Shown one piece after another: positions 11,807 to 24,176 of a stretch of 64,000 nt of DNA. The stretch is from Cladorrhinum sp. PSN259. Lineage: Eukaryota; Ascomycota; Sordariomycetes; Sordariales; Podosporaceae. The position numbers and the translations under genes were made by a program. Numbering within the stretch: position 1 is the stretch's first letter; every line of letters begins with the position of its first letter. The notes under the pieces were generated by a model that made no database searches, was not told the origin of the DNA, and was given only the letters and a program-made list of their open reading frames with translations. The DNA lies in the NCBI GenBank assembly GCA_033725935.1, contig MU867105.1, forward strand, positions 246,184 through 310,183, read 5' to 3'.

Positions 11807-14753
11807 ATGGATCACCCAACCTTGAGCGAGAGGGATAGGAGCTCTTCTCCGCTCAGCACACCGCCTTCTTCCCCAGTAATTGACTTGGAGATGACGTATC
11901 TACCTACTCCTAACACACCAGCAACATCCCAAGAGTCCTTCGTAAAGGAGACTACCCCGACACCGGTCACTGTGCCCGAGGACGCGCTTCCAATCCGGGC
12001 TCGGACTACGAAGCCAAAGAAGGCCACAGCGCCCATCGAAACTGCACAGCCAATTCGAACCTCAAAGCGGGCGGCTGCGATACGTGCAAATGCCAACATC
12101 AAAGCCCTCATCATAGACGGGGCACTTCGGGTCCCTGAGACTCCCACTCAGTTTTCCGTTACGGTAAACAACTACAAGCAAACTTTTGATGACGGTGATG
12201 CCAGTGATAGCGAGGTTGATAAGCCACCAAAGCGTGGTCGTCTCAGCAACAAAGCAAATTCAGAACAAAACAAAGCTGTTTCTGATACAACAGCTACTGA
12301 GAAAACCATTAAAGATGTTGTTGCTGCCACTGGCGCCTCGTCACCGGTTAGCTCTCAGGCCGACCTAGACTTCCCCCAAGAGAACTCCGAGACCCCTGCC
12401 GAGTCAATTGTCGTTGCTACCACTGGCAATGCAGCGGAAACCAACAGCTTGAAGCGAAAGCGTGTGGCAAAGAAGCCGAAGGAAACAACTACACCTAATG
12501 TAACAGACCTTCGCCCAGAACCCAGCGCACAGCCGATAGTGTGGTCAAACCAACGTGGCGGACTTTGCGAGTCGTTGCCCTATTACCGTGCCTATAAAGG
12601 CAGCCTTTATACATCAAAGAAGGTTGCCCAAGGCTTCCTCATTGACGTCGAGACTGACCATGCTGACTACTTTGGAGCGCAAGTCGTTATTTCGTCAGTG
12701 TATGTTTTGCCTCATCACATCATTTCCCCGTCGTCTTATTCTTTTCGTGTTACTAACTGGAAATTCTAGTGGTGGTGGTCGAACCCGTGATGCACAGTCC
12801 AAGTCGATGGTGAGGACTGTCGATGCACCGGACACGGCAGTGAACGTTGATTCTTTAAAGAACGCATACAAGGACAAATCTCTTGTGGCTATCATTGCGG
12901 GTAAGTTGTTCTGCTCTGTCTTCCTGCCATTGCCTGCTAACGCATCACCAAGGCGAGAAACACCCCCTCTACCCATGCAAGCCGCCTCACCCTTATGCTG
13001 TCCTGGCTTATTTCCACATTACTGATATGTGGAAAGAGAAGCAAATCCCTAAGGGGGTGAATAAAGAGGTTCTGATCTGGCGCGTTCGCTTCGAAAAGGC
13101 CGATCTAAACGAGTCTTCTTGGTGGATGCCCGCACACACAGTCACTCCTGTGAGTGTAAAGGCCGAAATATATACCTGCAACATGTGCAACAATCCCAGC
13201 AAGCGAATCTTTACAGCCGGTTGGTTCTGCTTGAATCATTCATGCTCAGCTTACTACAGCTTTCCGGGCGGCGAGAAGGTAGATGTTCGGGCGCTCGAGT
13301 ATAACTCTGACTTCTTGAACGAGAGATCACCTTACACTCAGGAAGTTCCCTCGATAACCCCAGCTATGCCTAACGGGAAGGGGCTGCATGGTACCGAAAT
13401 GGCTCTTCGTCGAGGTTTTGTCTGCCCAGAGTGCGGTTGCTGCAACCGCCGAATTTTCTGGAACACTTGGGCATGCGAGAATCAGGACTGCGGCTTTCGG
13501 GTGCCGGCACCCATGAATCCCTATCCGCTTGATGTCTTGCACGCGGAAGACCAGAAGTTCAAGCAACTAACCGATGCTCGACGTGAGAGGTATGGGGTCA
13601 ACAACAACTTTGGTCAGAACCCTATGTTCATCATGGATGAGTCTGCGACCATCTTCCAGCGTGGTTACATCCGCAAGTCACAAACTCTGAACTCGGGCGG
13701 ACACTTGGTGCGCCAGTACTTCCTGCCAGACGCAGAGGGCAAAATTATCGGTTCTTTCTCCATTATTTCGTCCACCCCGGAGATCAATGCACAGCCCGGT
13801 GGACCCGATGAGGTCTTTCGAGCTCTTGAAGTTCAGGACATTGGACTGCGGCGCAACCCGGCCGCTATTGCCGGTCGTAAGTGGTCTCCTATATCTTCAG
13901 TTTAGAGAACATGCTGACATCCTTTTGTCACACAGACAAGCTAGAAGGGTTAACCCGACATTTCCAGCAGAACTTTGTAAGTCACTATGAGTGGACTGGA
14001 AAGTGAATCGTTCTAACCGTCATCATAGGGTGCGAGATACAAGTTCGGTGTTTCAGTGCAGTCTAAGGGCTTCGCGGAAGCCCCCGATTGCATTCTTCGT
14101 GCGTTGCAGCGCCTCATCTGGGCCAAGCGGATTGCGGTATCTGCTTCAAACAAATTTATTGATGCACTGGATCAGGAGGGTCATGTCGGTCAACACACGC
14201 ATGCAACCGAGAGTCAGGACTTCAACGAGCTGCTTGCTCTAGGCTACATGGAGAATGATTGCATCAACGTGAGTCACGAACTTCGTCCCTTGTTATTTTT
14301 GATCAATTACTCACATAAGTATGTTGCAGTATCATGATGATGGCGAGAGTGAGCTTGGCCCTGTTGTTGCCGCCTTAGCCCTCGGTTCCCCGTGCACCAT
14401 GCGCTTCCGGCCCAAATCTAAGACGGGGTTTCAAATCCCCATTCAAAAAGATAGGGGTAAGGTGGTCTATAAGGAGGTTCTGGAAGTTTGCATGAAACAC
14501 GGAGACATGATGGTGATGTGTGGGACCGAGATCCAGCGCATATACGAGGTTAGTCACACCAACTGTATACCCAGCGAGTTATCTCTAACATACTTCATAG
14601 CATGCCGTACAACCAATGGGCAATCGTAGATTCGCCCTCACGGCGCGATATATTGACCCGCAGAAGATGACTTTACAATCTGACAAGGACGATGCCGCCG
14701 TCAAGGGTGCAATTCCCAAGCATGCCGAGAACTTCGTGTACAATGGGTTCTGA
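11807..14753 (+). CDS. AlkB-like 2OG-Fe(II) oxygenase with zinc-binding modules
   Basis: Seven exons: 11807-12699, 12770-12900, 12953-13876, 13936-13976, 14029-14268, 14330-14548, 14601-14753; all joints are GT-AG and in frame, giving 866 residues. The first ~250 residues are disordered with nuclear-type basic patches (LKRKRVAKKPK). Two Cys clusters follow: CNMC...CLNHSC near 416-438 and CPECGCC...CENQDC near 499-521, likely zinc ribbons. The C-terminal domain has AlkB hallmarks: YHDDGE supplies HxD (His745, Asp747), HGDMMVMCG follows, then the distal ligand in YEHAVQP (His817) and RFALTAR (R-x3-T-x-R; Arg826, Arg832) that binds 2-oxoglutarate. The iron site is complete, so it is probably active. 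Known AlkB enzymes demethylate alkylated nucleic acids or proteins. The substrate here is unknown, but nuclear-type signals and zinc modules favour DNA or RNA. Confidence 0.85.
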
Positions 14754-15724
14754 GACCCAGCATGCTACCTTCCACCAGGACTCCGGAGAAGCCATTCACC
14801 ATACGCCAGATCGCACCCTTTATCTTATTTTACCTCTTCTCTTTATATTTTCGGTTTTTTTTCGCAAGGGGCTACAGCACACCGATCTTTCAGTTGCCAA
14901 CGATCTCTAAGAATCAAAATACTTCAACTTGCGAGCCAAAAAGCTGGCGAACATGACGCTTGGAAGGGCATATATACACAAGCATTTGATGCCGAGCTTG
15001 CCAGCAGCGAAGTTAAATCTTAGCGGCGTTAACGTTTACTTCTTCTTCTTCTTCTTTTTTTTTTTTTTTTTTTGCAGGCAAGAAAATACGGGTTGCTATA
15101 TACACACGGAAATAGGAGCAAAATTTCAAGGCAGGAGATACGACAGAAATGAGTTAATCTCATGGGCCAGCAAGCAGGCACGGAGTGTTTTATATCATTT
15201 TCACATCAAGGATAAGAGCAATAGCCATTAGCACAGTAATACATAATTTTGGTCTTCTTGCTCATCAAGATGTTTTCTTGAATGATTTGGATCTACGTAC
15301 TTGATTTGGTGAATGCTGATGCCGTGTCAGGACTAAGCTTTCCTTGTTCTCAGAGTAACCGACACACCTTCCGTCCGTTGGTGGACTTGCAGGTTAGTTC
15401 ATGGCTGGAAGAAAGGGCAGCTCCAAGGTTCCAAAGCCTGGAACTATTGTGCCTTCCTTTTCCACACAAGGACTGTGATAAATTTGGAATTTTGCAAGCA
15501 ATCTTGGTGACCGGCAGGACTTCCTTGAGCTTCTTTCACTGCTCGATCTTCAACGGTCAGCAAGAGAGAGATTACAGGCAACTGTTGTCATTAACGAGGG
15601 TCTTGACATCTGTGAGGCCGAAGCTAGTTTATCTCACTTTTTTCATTTTTTCCCCCCCACTGGTACCACGCTAATCGTGCAACTTTTACCCCTAGTTATC
15701 TACTCATACACGATTGCCGCTGTG
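14754..15724. other. Intergenic with (CTT)n/T-rich tract
   Basis: 3' flank of the oxygenase gene and leader of the next gene. It contains a microsatellite of CTT units running into about 20 T's at 15,039-15,073. No gene seen. Confidence 0.5.
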
Positions 15725-18700
15725 ATGCTGCGTCGACGCAGCCTCAAGTCCACGTCGGATCTGAAACGTCGAAAATCCACGTCATCGACACATGGAGTTC
15801 ATCTCGAGCACCTAGACGCGGCTCAGGCACAGCGTGACGCTCAAATAGCGGCCTCTCAAGCCTATGTCAGGGCACAGAGCCGATCCAAGTCAGACATGAC
15901 GCTATTCCCACCTACGCCTGAGTCGTCTCCCAGACGCCAGCATCTCCAACAGATCACGCCAAGTCAAGAAAGCAATATTACTCCATCACAGGGTCGTAGC
16001 TGTAGTCAGGGCCTTCGTCATCGGCAAAGCGTCCGTTTTGTCGGACCGTGTTCCTTGCGAGGCAAGGAAGCGAGGGGATTGGATGCAGATACTAGGCCGC
16101 CAAACAGACATGATGATTATGATGCCAGCAGATTACAAAGTTGCATCCTTGGAAAGGACTCATACATCTCGATTCAACCACCTAGCTACCCACACAGAGC
16201 ACCGCCCCCGATACCCCTATCCGGGATGGCCACAGGCTATCTTGCGTCTTTGGCAGCCGCAGATGAGTACTACACCCCTGAAGATAATATCGCTTCGCTA
16301 CCATCATCATATCGTCGCCTTCGCAGGTCTAGATCAATGTTTAGCTCTGACGCACAGGGAACTAATGTGGGCTCGGAAGCTCAGCCATCAACTACAGCAT
16401 CGCACACGCGCAGAATGTTCTGTTCAGAGCCTAGGAGGATGGAGCGTGAGCCGAGTCTGCCGCAGCTGAGGGCTCCAAAATCCATGAGCTTTTTAAAAAA
16501 CCGACATCTGTTGCGATCGGAATCTAGCACCAACCCCAACAACGGTAGAAGGGCCCCAACATTCTCTGAGGCTTCGGATTTCCAAGAAGCCCCATACGAC
16601 ACCAATGGAAAGCTCAACTTACAGTCAACTTCAAAGACAACAACACTCTTTGAGCCACGAAGCGTAGGCGGAGGCACTGAGTCAAGGATGCGCAAGTCGC
16701 TCCGCAGCAGCAGCTCCTCTGCAGAAGGCTTAGGTACTCCCTTATTTAATCCAGTCATTCCCACCATCAAACAGAACGGCCTCAAAGGAAAGGCAAGAAA
16801 GGTTTCTAAATCATTCAAGACAAAATTGAAGAGTTTCTTTACCATCTCAAAGTCTGAGGATATTACATCAACTATTCCGTCTCAACATATTAAAGCAAGG
16901 AGGACCCATGTGACAGATGGATTTGTCACATTCCGATCTTCAGATACTGAGCATGAAGCTCAGAGTGATGATGGCTGGCGACCTATCCGCACAGTACAAA
17001 CCAAGATGCCCTCGTTTGAACTTCCACCAACAAATCTACTTCAGTCAAACAAAGGGAGCCTGGAAAGCCTGAGGAGCGAGAGAGAGCGTAACCGTCAGGT
17101 TTCAGACGACAAGTCGCTCACAACCTGGACACACTCTGGACCTAGTACACTCACAAGTCAGCAGCAACAGCAGTGGCGAGAATGGGAAAGACAACGCCTT
17201 TCTATTATCAAGGAGAATGGCACACATGCTCCGTCATCGTCAGCTCGCAGAAAGGCTTTAGGGGCCGACTTGTTTCAACGTCCAGACAATAGCGAGACGA
17301 GCAAACCAGTTTCTGTGATGCCACCAGTGGACTGCCAACGGTTATACTCTGCTTTGATGAAGAGAATGAACGCTCAAGATAATCAGGCTGAATCAGGCAT
17401 GAATCATACATTCCAGCCTCAGGTAGACGAATTTGATGTGCCATCGACGACTTTGGTCCGGAAGGCTTCACCGCAGACGCCGAGGACAACGCTATCTGGA
17501 TTGGAACGCAAGGACATTATGTCGACTGACGTAACCGACACCCCAACTAGAGCTTCGCGAGGTTCTAGATCAAATGATAAGCAGAACCCCGCTCCTTTGA
17601 CCACTCTCAACCCCCGCCATGGATATCTGGAGAAGGCTAGAAGGGAAGCAAAGGATATATGTGCAGCGCTTAGGGGCGGAAGATCACGGACCGGCTTAAC
17701 CGGGACCGTTGGATCTCTCCACGATGTTCCCGAGCCGTCGGGCAACGATGGACTGCCATTATTTGCTCCGTCCATCTCGCCAAGTCGAGCAGGTGAAAGG
17801 GCGGTCTCGGACAGGAATGGCACATTCTTTGGGAGTCCTTCGTCACACTTATTCAGAACAGAAAGCCCATACCGCCGTGCCCTCCGGCGATCAATGGAGG
17901 AAGAGCAAAACGCGTGGAGCCAACGGCCCCCCCATGCTTCTGCACTCATCGAGGGTGCTCAAGGCACTGGGTTGAGCATTAGCGGTGTAGTGAACCCGAT
18001 TGCTGAGTCTGATACGGATTCGGCAAAGGATCTCGGCTACTCTGAGAGTATCTACTCGACAGATGAGTTTGATATGCGAGGGCAAGGAGTCAGTGCTTTG
18101 GGAGAGCTCCAAGAGCATGAAGAGCCACGGGCGGGGGCGGGGAAAAGCAAAGATGAGGAGGCGCCGGCGACGTACCAACCAGCTGGGTATCGCGAGACAT
18201 CATCGACAAGCTCAGTTGACTGGAAGACGTGGTTGTCGTCTAATATTGCGAAGCTTGACTCGTCACCAACTCGACCGATGCCGATTGAGGTAGAGTTTGC
18301 TCTGCCTACTATGCCCCGGAGTTTTCCTAGCCCAAGCGGACACGTGCGGGAGGCAACACAGATACATGGGGAGGATGATGTTGATGACGGCGACTATTTT
18401 GGGATTCCGGTACTTTCTACTCGACAACCGACACTTCCTACTGAACCACTGAGCTCGGTAGAACCAAACGTTTTGAAGTTGACGCCGCTTCAGAGATGTA
18501 TCAAGAGGAGCACGCCGCCTTCGTCGATGCCGATGACGATGGGAGGAAAAACGTCCCTGCCTGAGAATGATAGCCCGGGTGGATTGGCGGCCCCTCCACC
18601 GATCCCCCTCAAGAGCACTTTAAGGCCTTCTCCCTTGAAAATCACGAGACGGTTGAATACTTTGGGCGGGGATGCTGGTGGGAGGACAATCACCACTCCG

Positions 18701-18949
18701 TCCGCCCAATCTAGCCCTGGTTTGACAGCGGCGGTTCAACGGCAGTTTGGACCTGTTTATACTGGTGGTGGTGATGGGTATGTTGGCCATGGGCGAGGTC
18801 ATCGATTGAGTGGTAGTAGAGAGCGTGGTGGTAGATACCGGATGGTGGAGAAACTTTGGGGGGATAATAATACTGATGGGCATGGACATGACGGCGGTGA
18901 GGGGAGATCAATGATGGGTGAGGATGACGGGGCTAGGGCCTTTATATGA
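15725..18949 (+). CDS. Large Ser-rich, mostly disordered protein of unknown function
   Basis: Intronless ORF of 1,074 residues from the ATG at 15725 (a GTG 16 codons upstream opens the frame but is an unlikely start). Composition is dominated by Ser, Arg, Pro and Thr, and no globular catalytic domain is recognisable. Possible conserved islands: basic amphipathic segments (KARKVSKSFKTKLKSFF, about 355-371), a helical stretch PVDCQRLYSALMKRMNA, SLHDVPEPSGNDGLPLF, and SSVDWKTWLSSNIAKL near 829-845. The C-terminus is Gly/Arg/His-rich. Uninterrupted coding potential over 3.2 kb makes it a real gene. The many SP/TP and basic Ser sites suggest a phosphorylated scaffold or cytoskeletal or polarity-related protein, which is inference only. 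Confidence 0.8.
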   Translation: MLRRRSLKSTSDLKRRKSTSSTHGVHLEHLDAAQAQRDAQIAASQAYVRAQSRSKSDMTLFPPTPESSPRRQHLQQITPSQESNITPSQGRSCSQGLRHRQSVRFVGPCSLRGKEARGLDADTRPPNRHDDYDASRLQSCILGKDSYISIQPPSYPHRAPPPIPLSGMATGYLASLAAADEYYTPEDNIASLPSSYRRLRRSRSMFSSDAQGTNVGSEAQPSTTASHTRRMFCSEPRRMEREPSLPQLRAPKSMSFLKNRHLLRSESSTNPNNGRRAPTFSEASDFQEAPYDTNGKLNLQSTSKTTTLFEPRSVGGGTESRMRKSLRSSSSSAEGLGTPLFNPVIPTIKQNGLKGKARKVSKSFKTKLKSFFTISKSEDITSTIPSQHIKARRTHVTDGFVTFRSSDTEHEAQSDDGWRPIRTVQTKMPSFELPPTNLLQSNKGSLESLRSERERNRQVSDDKSLTTWTHSGPSTLTSQQQQQWREWERQRLSIIKENGTHAPSSSARRKALGADLFQRPDNSETSKPVSVMPPVDCQRLYSALMKRMNAQDNQAESGMNHTFQPQVDEFDVPSTTLVRKASPQTPRTTLSGLERKDIMSTDVTDTPTRASRGSRSNDKQNPAPLTTLNPRHGYLEKARREAKDICAALRGGRSRTGLTGTVGSLHDVPEPSGNDGLPLFAPSISPSRAGERAVSDRNGTFFGSPSSHLFRTESPYRRALRRSMEEEQNAWSQRPPHASALIEGAQGTGLSISGVVNPIAESDTDSAKDLGYSESIYSTDEFDMRGQGVSALGELQEHEEPRAGAGKSKDEEAPATYQPAGYRETSSTSSVDWKTWLSSNIAKLDSSPTRPMPIEVEFALPTMPRSFPSPSGHVREATQIHGEDDVDDGDYFGIPVLSTRQPTLPTEPLSSVEPNVLKLTPLQRCIKRSTPPSSMPMTMGGKTSLPENDSPGGLAAPPPIPLKSTLRPSPLKITRRLNTLGGDAGGRTITTPSAQSSPGLTAAVQRQFGPVYTGGGDGYVGHGRGHRLSGSRERGGRYRMVEKLWGDNNTDGHGHDGGEGRSMMGEDDGARAFI

Positions 18950-20770
18950 TGGTATAAAGGGGCAAGTGGCGTAATCAGGTTTGTTCGAAGTGCTGTTGCA
19001 TTGTTTAAAGAAAGAGTTTCGAGATTGAAGGAAACAAGAACATGAAGGTCCAGGGATGGAGGAAGGGGTTGCTGAAGGATGGATTTGGCCGTTCATCATC
19101 ATGTTTTGGTCAAAAAATATGGATAGTGGCTTTCGATGGCAAGATACAACTAGGTTGGGAGGCAGGGGAAGACAAGAAGCCACGGATATTGCTAGAGAGG
19201 TAGTGCAGTTGTAGTGAGGAGCATTGAATGATTGGAATTGATTGGGGATTGTACATTAATGCTTGACATTAATGCTTGAGTCTTGTTTTGTGGTGGTGTG
19301 GTGATGAGTTGTGTTGTCGTCTGTTGAGTAAGGCGGCCAGCCCCTGGTTCTGTTGCTGGGGGGATGAACACCTGAATATCACTGCGGTGTTGATGGTGAA
19401 GCGGATGAGGTGAGTATCTGGGGGAAGGGGGTAGGCAGTTCTCGGCTTTGGTAGGGCTGGACGGCACGGAGCCCTCGGGGGGCGGAGGGGAGATCTAGCC
19501 CGTGGATGTGGGGTCTCGATCCAATAATAATACGGAGGGGTCGTTCACCCCGGACCCGGAGTTGTTTATAATTGGGTTGTGGGCCCCCCGGCTCACCAGG
19601 AGCCCGGAATGGAGGTGGAGATGCAGGCCCTGATGCATCTGGTTTGTTCCACTTTTGAGGCCTGAAGATGGGGTCGTGGGATACGTTGTGAGCTTGTGAT
19701 GTGCTGGAGGTACATGTACAATACATACGCTGCAAATGTTGTACAACAATGATCAGAATTATTTATTTTTTTGTCCTAGCGGCAACAACCCGTCTCGGTG
19801 ACGTTGAGACCTTCAAAACCATGTCTGCTGTGAATTTGTCATCTGCAAATTTGTCAAAGAGAGTATAGCTGTCAGCTGTCGTCTGGTTTAGTGCTTCTTC
19901 ACGTGATGATCGCCCGTAGCCCGGTCCCAGTGGTCTGGCCTGCTGATGTCACTTTTTCAAGAGTGGCAGCATCTGACCGGGGGTGTCGTGATGAGATTTG
20001 GATGTTGCATTGTCGCATTTACTTTGCGTTGCGGTCGGCTTCGGCTGCGGTGTCTTCTCATTTCATAATTTACATACCCCACCAAAGCTGGGCAGCCATG
20101 ATGAATTGGACCTCTTCTGGATATTGTATTGTAGACATTGCTGCTGGGCATTCTGGCAACTTTGCACTTTTATCACCCGCCGCCGCAACCGGTTGGTAAC
20201 AGATCTGCCAAAATTGGGAGCGACCTGCTCACTTTACAAGTCGACCCGAAACGGACAAAATTTTTATTATACGAGTCCTTTGACACTGCGACGCAACTGG
20301 GCTCTCGAGGAACAGCGAAAGTACCCCTTGGGCCAATTTACTTGGCGTGGGTACAAAGCCTTATCGCATGGTTGGACACGTTTATTGCACCGCCGCCGCA
20401 GCACCACAGCAGGGAATTACGCACTGGGGCCCCTTCCAGGTCTTTCCGTCAGCACTGAGCAGCACTGAGAGCGGGCAGCCCCCCAGTCCGACGGAGCTGC
20501 CTACCTGGCCGATCTGTCTCGTCAAGTAAAATTACGTCCATGACATTTTTCCTCCGTGTTGTCACCAAGCACGCTTCTTTCAAGAAGTTGCTGTCGCTGC
20601 CGGACTGACTTGCGAGAAGCTTGGGAAAATAGCGAGTCGCTCGAATCAATTGTCGCCAACACGGCACGGGTCCCTCCTTACATACCACCCCCTACCTAGG
20701 ATTTCGACAGAAGCCATTGCCGCCAACCAAACGCGTGCTGCCTATCCGCGCGTTACAATCCTCGCCCACC
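18950..20770. other. Intergenic, no gene recognised
   Basis: 3' flank of the disordered-protein gene and promoter of efr3. The 19,200-19,700 part is G-rich on the plus strand and opens several spurious minus-strand frames without domain character. Confidence 0.45.
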
Positions 20771-23700
20771 ATGAATTCGCTTCAGGAGAAGTGCCGACCA
20801 AAGCACCAGGTCCTCGTCCTGAAATGCTATCCCCGAACAGTTAAAGGTGCCGTCGATGTGAAACCGAACTCGAGCGAACTTAGCTACCTGCTATTCTACG
20901 CCCAGTCACGGCGCTCCAAGATTCAAAAAGTTGGCAGCTTCTTGGAGAAGAAGACCGCAAGCGATGTATACCGTCTGAGGATAGGGTAAACATCATAAAC
21001 AATCACCCTCCACTGGCAAAGAGACTAACGAATAATGTTTTTATAGAAACGTTCAGGTTACGCTCCAAATAATTACTGCCCTGATCGAAAAGACCCCTAA
21101 AGACCTCCCGCTGTTTGCGTCATGCGTCCTCAAGATCCTCGAGCTTATTCTCAAGTCCAATGATATCACCATGGTCGAGTCGTCCATACCAACCTTTGAG
21201 GCATTTTGCGAACACCACGATCCTACATCTCTTGGAGACCCAGACTACCTGAGGCAATACATCTCCATCGTGCAGCAGTATGCGACCCTCGCTTCGACAC
21301 GTGCTATCCCGGGAAAGCTTGAGCCGAGCAAGCCGTTAGCACTTCGGTGGAGGAACTCGGGTCTGGAAGCCATCAGGAGCATCGCTTCGTCAGATGCCCT
21401 CTCCTCGGTCACGACCCAGCAGTACGAGGTGGCCGTGCCCATGATTTTGGAGAACCTGTGGACGGACAATGAGAACTTTTTGGATATCTTGCACCATCGA
21501 GCAGATGTTGATGACAAGCTGGGCGGCACGGCGCTGTTGAGGAGGCGAACGAGCGCTGCGACGGTACAAACAGCCGGCACCGAGGGAGATCCAAATCCCA
21601 TTGCGCTTGCCGGAACCGCTGGAGATGTGGACAAGCTGGCCGAGGAGGACATTGGCGTGCTGGCAATGCAATGTCTAAAGCAGATTTTCGTTGCGCCGAA
21701 CCGGTCACAAATTCACGCTGCGACTGTTGCTCTCCTCAAGTTTGTCCAGGAGCGAGTAAGCCAGCAAGAAGAGGTGGTGAGGACAGATTCCGACGGAAGA
21801 GACAGCGGGTGGGCTATCAAGGTGTTCCTGTTAGTAGCTCGTTGGACTCCGGTAGCTGATCGGTTTACCATTCTTGTAACGGCCATGGACACACTCTCCA
21901 GATACCCCCTCAACGACGATACCCTCCAGCAGCACATTGTCATGACGGCAATTATTGCTTCGCTGTTGCGCTCCGATATCAACTTGATTGGTCTAAGCGT
22001 TATGGACGTTCTTTTGCAGTTTATTGCGCACATTCGGCGGCTTGTCCAGTTGCCAGGCGACCCCAACAGCATGAGGAGTGAACCTCCTCTTCCCGGCCAA
22101 CCGGATCCCCGATCACCTACCACACAGAAGTTTGAAGAAAAGATGGACCAAGTTGCCGCTGAGCGCAAAAACCTGTTATGGCGCCTCCAGGAGTGCATAG
22201 GAGACCTAGCCACGCATGTTTACTACGCCGACCAGATCTCGGATATGATTTCTATCATTCTCACCAAACTCAAGCCAGCAAGATCAAACAGCAATGCTGG
22301 ATCGCCGCCGAGCGAACCAACCCCCGGATCTTCCACCAATGCCCTTGGCGATGAGCATCATATCGACTCCCTTTTCGCATTGACCGTGGCAAAGATAGCG
22401 GCTTTGAGGGCCATCAAGTCGATTTTGCTTGTGGCCAACCCCAGGTCAAAGATGAGCAGCAACCGTAGCTTGTCTAGAAATCATGTACCGATGCAGGTGT
22501 GGGATAATACTCAGTGGTTGTTGCGCGACCCAGATGGATTGGTTCGGAAGGCGTACGTCGATGCAGTCGTAACATGGCTGGAACGCGAGACAACTAGGGA
22601 AGATGGAGAAGCGAAGGACGAGACGGCGCGACAAGGGCAGAAGGGCCGTGACGACAAGAATGCCAGCCTTGCCAGGCGAGCGGTATCGAGCGCCACTGCT
22701 CGAGAGAAGCCAGCGAAAGCATCATCACGGTCGCACTTCCTGCAGCTCATCCACTTGGCCGTTTACGACAATGCTGTTCAGTATGTCGACTACGAGACGG
22801 ACATTGTGCTGCTCCACGTCTTGCTGGCTAAATTGGTTTACCAGCTTGGCGTGAATGCTGCAAGATACGGCATTCCGATGATTTTTAGACTTCAAGAAGA
22901 TATACAGGATGCCGAGACACCTATTCAGAAGGTCCGGATCGGAAGCTTGGTTCATGGCTACCTGTGGACACTGACTGAAAAGTTCGAGTTTGAGGGATCG
23001 GAAGTTGGAAGGGCGGTAAACAACGAAATTGTCCGCCGACGCAGCAAGAACTTCTGGGTTGAAGGGGTCAACATCCCGCCCCCTATCTTGGAGTTGACTG
23101 GAACCCCGGGAATGGCTCGGCCGCAGCCAAGGTTGCCACTCAAGGAGATTGAATCCGAGGCTCTCCTGCCATTCGACAACCGCGATAAGTTGGTGGATGC
23201 AGTGTGCACAGGATATCAGCTGCAGTCAGTCTCGCCGCCTACAAGCCCGGCTGTTAGTCCCGGCCGTAGCTTCACCCATCCAATGCTCGGCTCCTCCCCA
23301 AGCGGGATCCCGACTATTGAGACTGAACACGAGATACCATCACACTACCGCGACCAAATGTCGGGTGACTGGACCCGTGAAGCCGTTCTTGCAGCAGTAC
23401 AGAACACCAGTAAGACGGCCTCGCTGGCCGGGTCGCGGACTACTAACACGCGTCTCACGGCGGCAAACGGTCTGGCAACGAATGGAGCCGGTTTGCGGCC
23501 AGATAGGGCGTCGCCGCATGGTAGCAGAACAAATCTCCGCCCTTCTTCGTCGCCCGGCATTCGCAGATCGAGCGTCCGCAGTGGACGGTCGCCTGTGCCC
23601 ACTGGTAGCACAGCAGATGGACAAGAGCAGGTTACATCGGTGGAGCAGCTCAAGCTTGTCTTGTCTGGTCACGTTCAGCCCCCTGCTACTTCGCATGGCG

Positions 23701-24176
23701 CCGCATTCCAACAACAACACGATGACTCGAGCAGTGATAGCCTTGTCAGTTATGGAGATTTGACACCAAGTGAACTCTCGTTTAACCCTGCCACCGGAGA
23801 GCCAGCTGTAGGCGTTGAGATGAACAAGGTACCGACTCACCATGAACGGAAATCTTCCCTTATTGGAGGGCCTTTGAGCTCCCATCCAACCAATGAAGAG
23901 GATGAGGCTGCGGCTGTACCACCAGTGCCAAAAATACCTAGCGGAATCGACGGTAAGGTGCCCAAGACGTCGACCCAAGACTTTGCAGCTACGCTACCGA
24001 GACCTTCGACTTCGAAGCGGAGTCTCAAGAGCCGACAAGCTGACCGGGCAGTGTCATCCTCCTGGATGACTGTGGACGAGAAGCCACCAGTGATGGATCT
24101 ACAGGCGCTTTTGAATGGTATTGATATTTCTGGTGCTGATGATTCTCTTGGGAGCATAACCAAGCCTCCTTATTGA
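20771..24176 (+). CDS. efr3: EFR3-like plasma-membrane protein (PI4-kinase recruitment)
   Basis: Two exons, 20771-20985 and 21047-24176 (61-nt GT-AG intron), 1,114 residues. Start context CCACCATGAATTC is good. Efr3 is a peripheral plasma-membrane protein that with Ypp1/TTC7 anchors the Stt4/PI4KIIIalpha complex and so controls PI4P synthesis there. The N-terminus reads MNSLQEKCRPKHQVLVLKCY, with cysteines and basic residues as expected for lipid/palmitoyl attachment. An alpha-helical, ARM/HEAT-like rod fills roughly residues 20-700, including FEAFCEHHDPTSLG and the early LSYLLFYAQSRRSKIQKVG. A long disordered, Ser/Pro-rich C-terminal half follows, ending LQALLNGIDISGADDS, a short conserved tail. 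Length fits fungal Efr3 proteins. Confidence 0.88.

Noticed and set aside
15282..15674. 130-codon ORF upstream of the disordered-protein gene
   Set aside because: Lies in the leader, has no domain, and its composition fits untranslated sequence.
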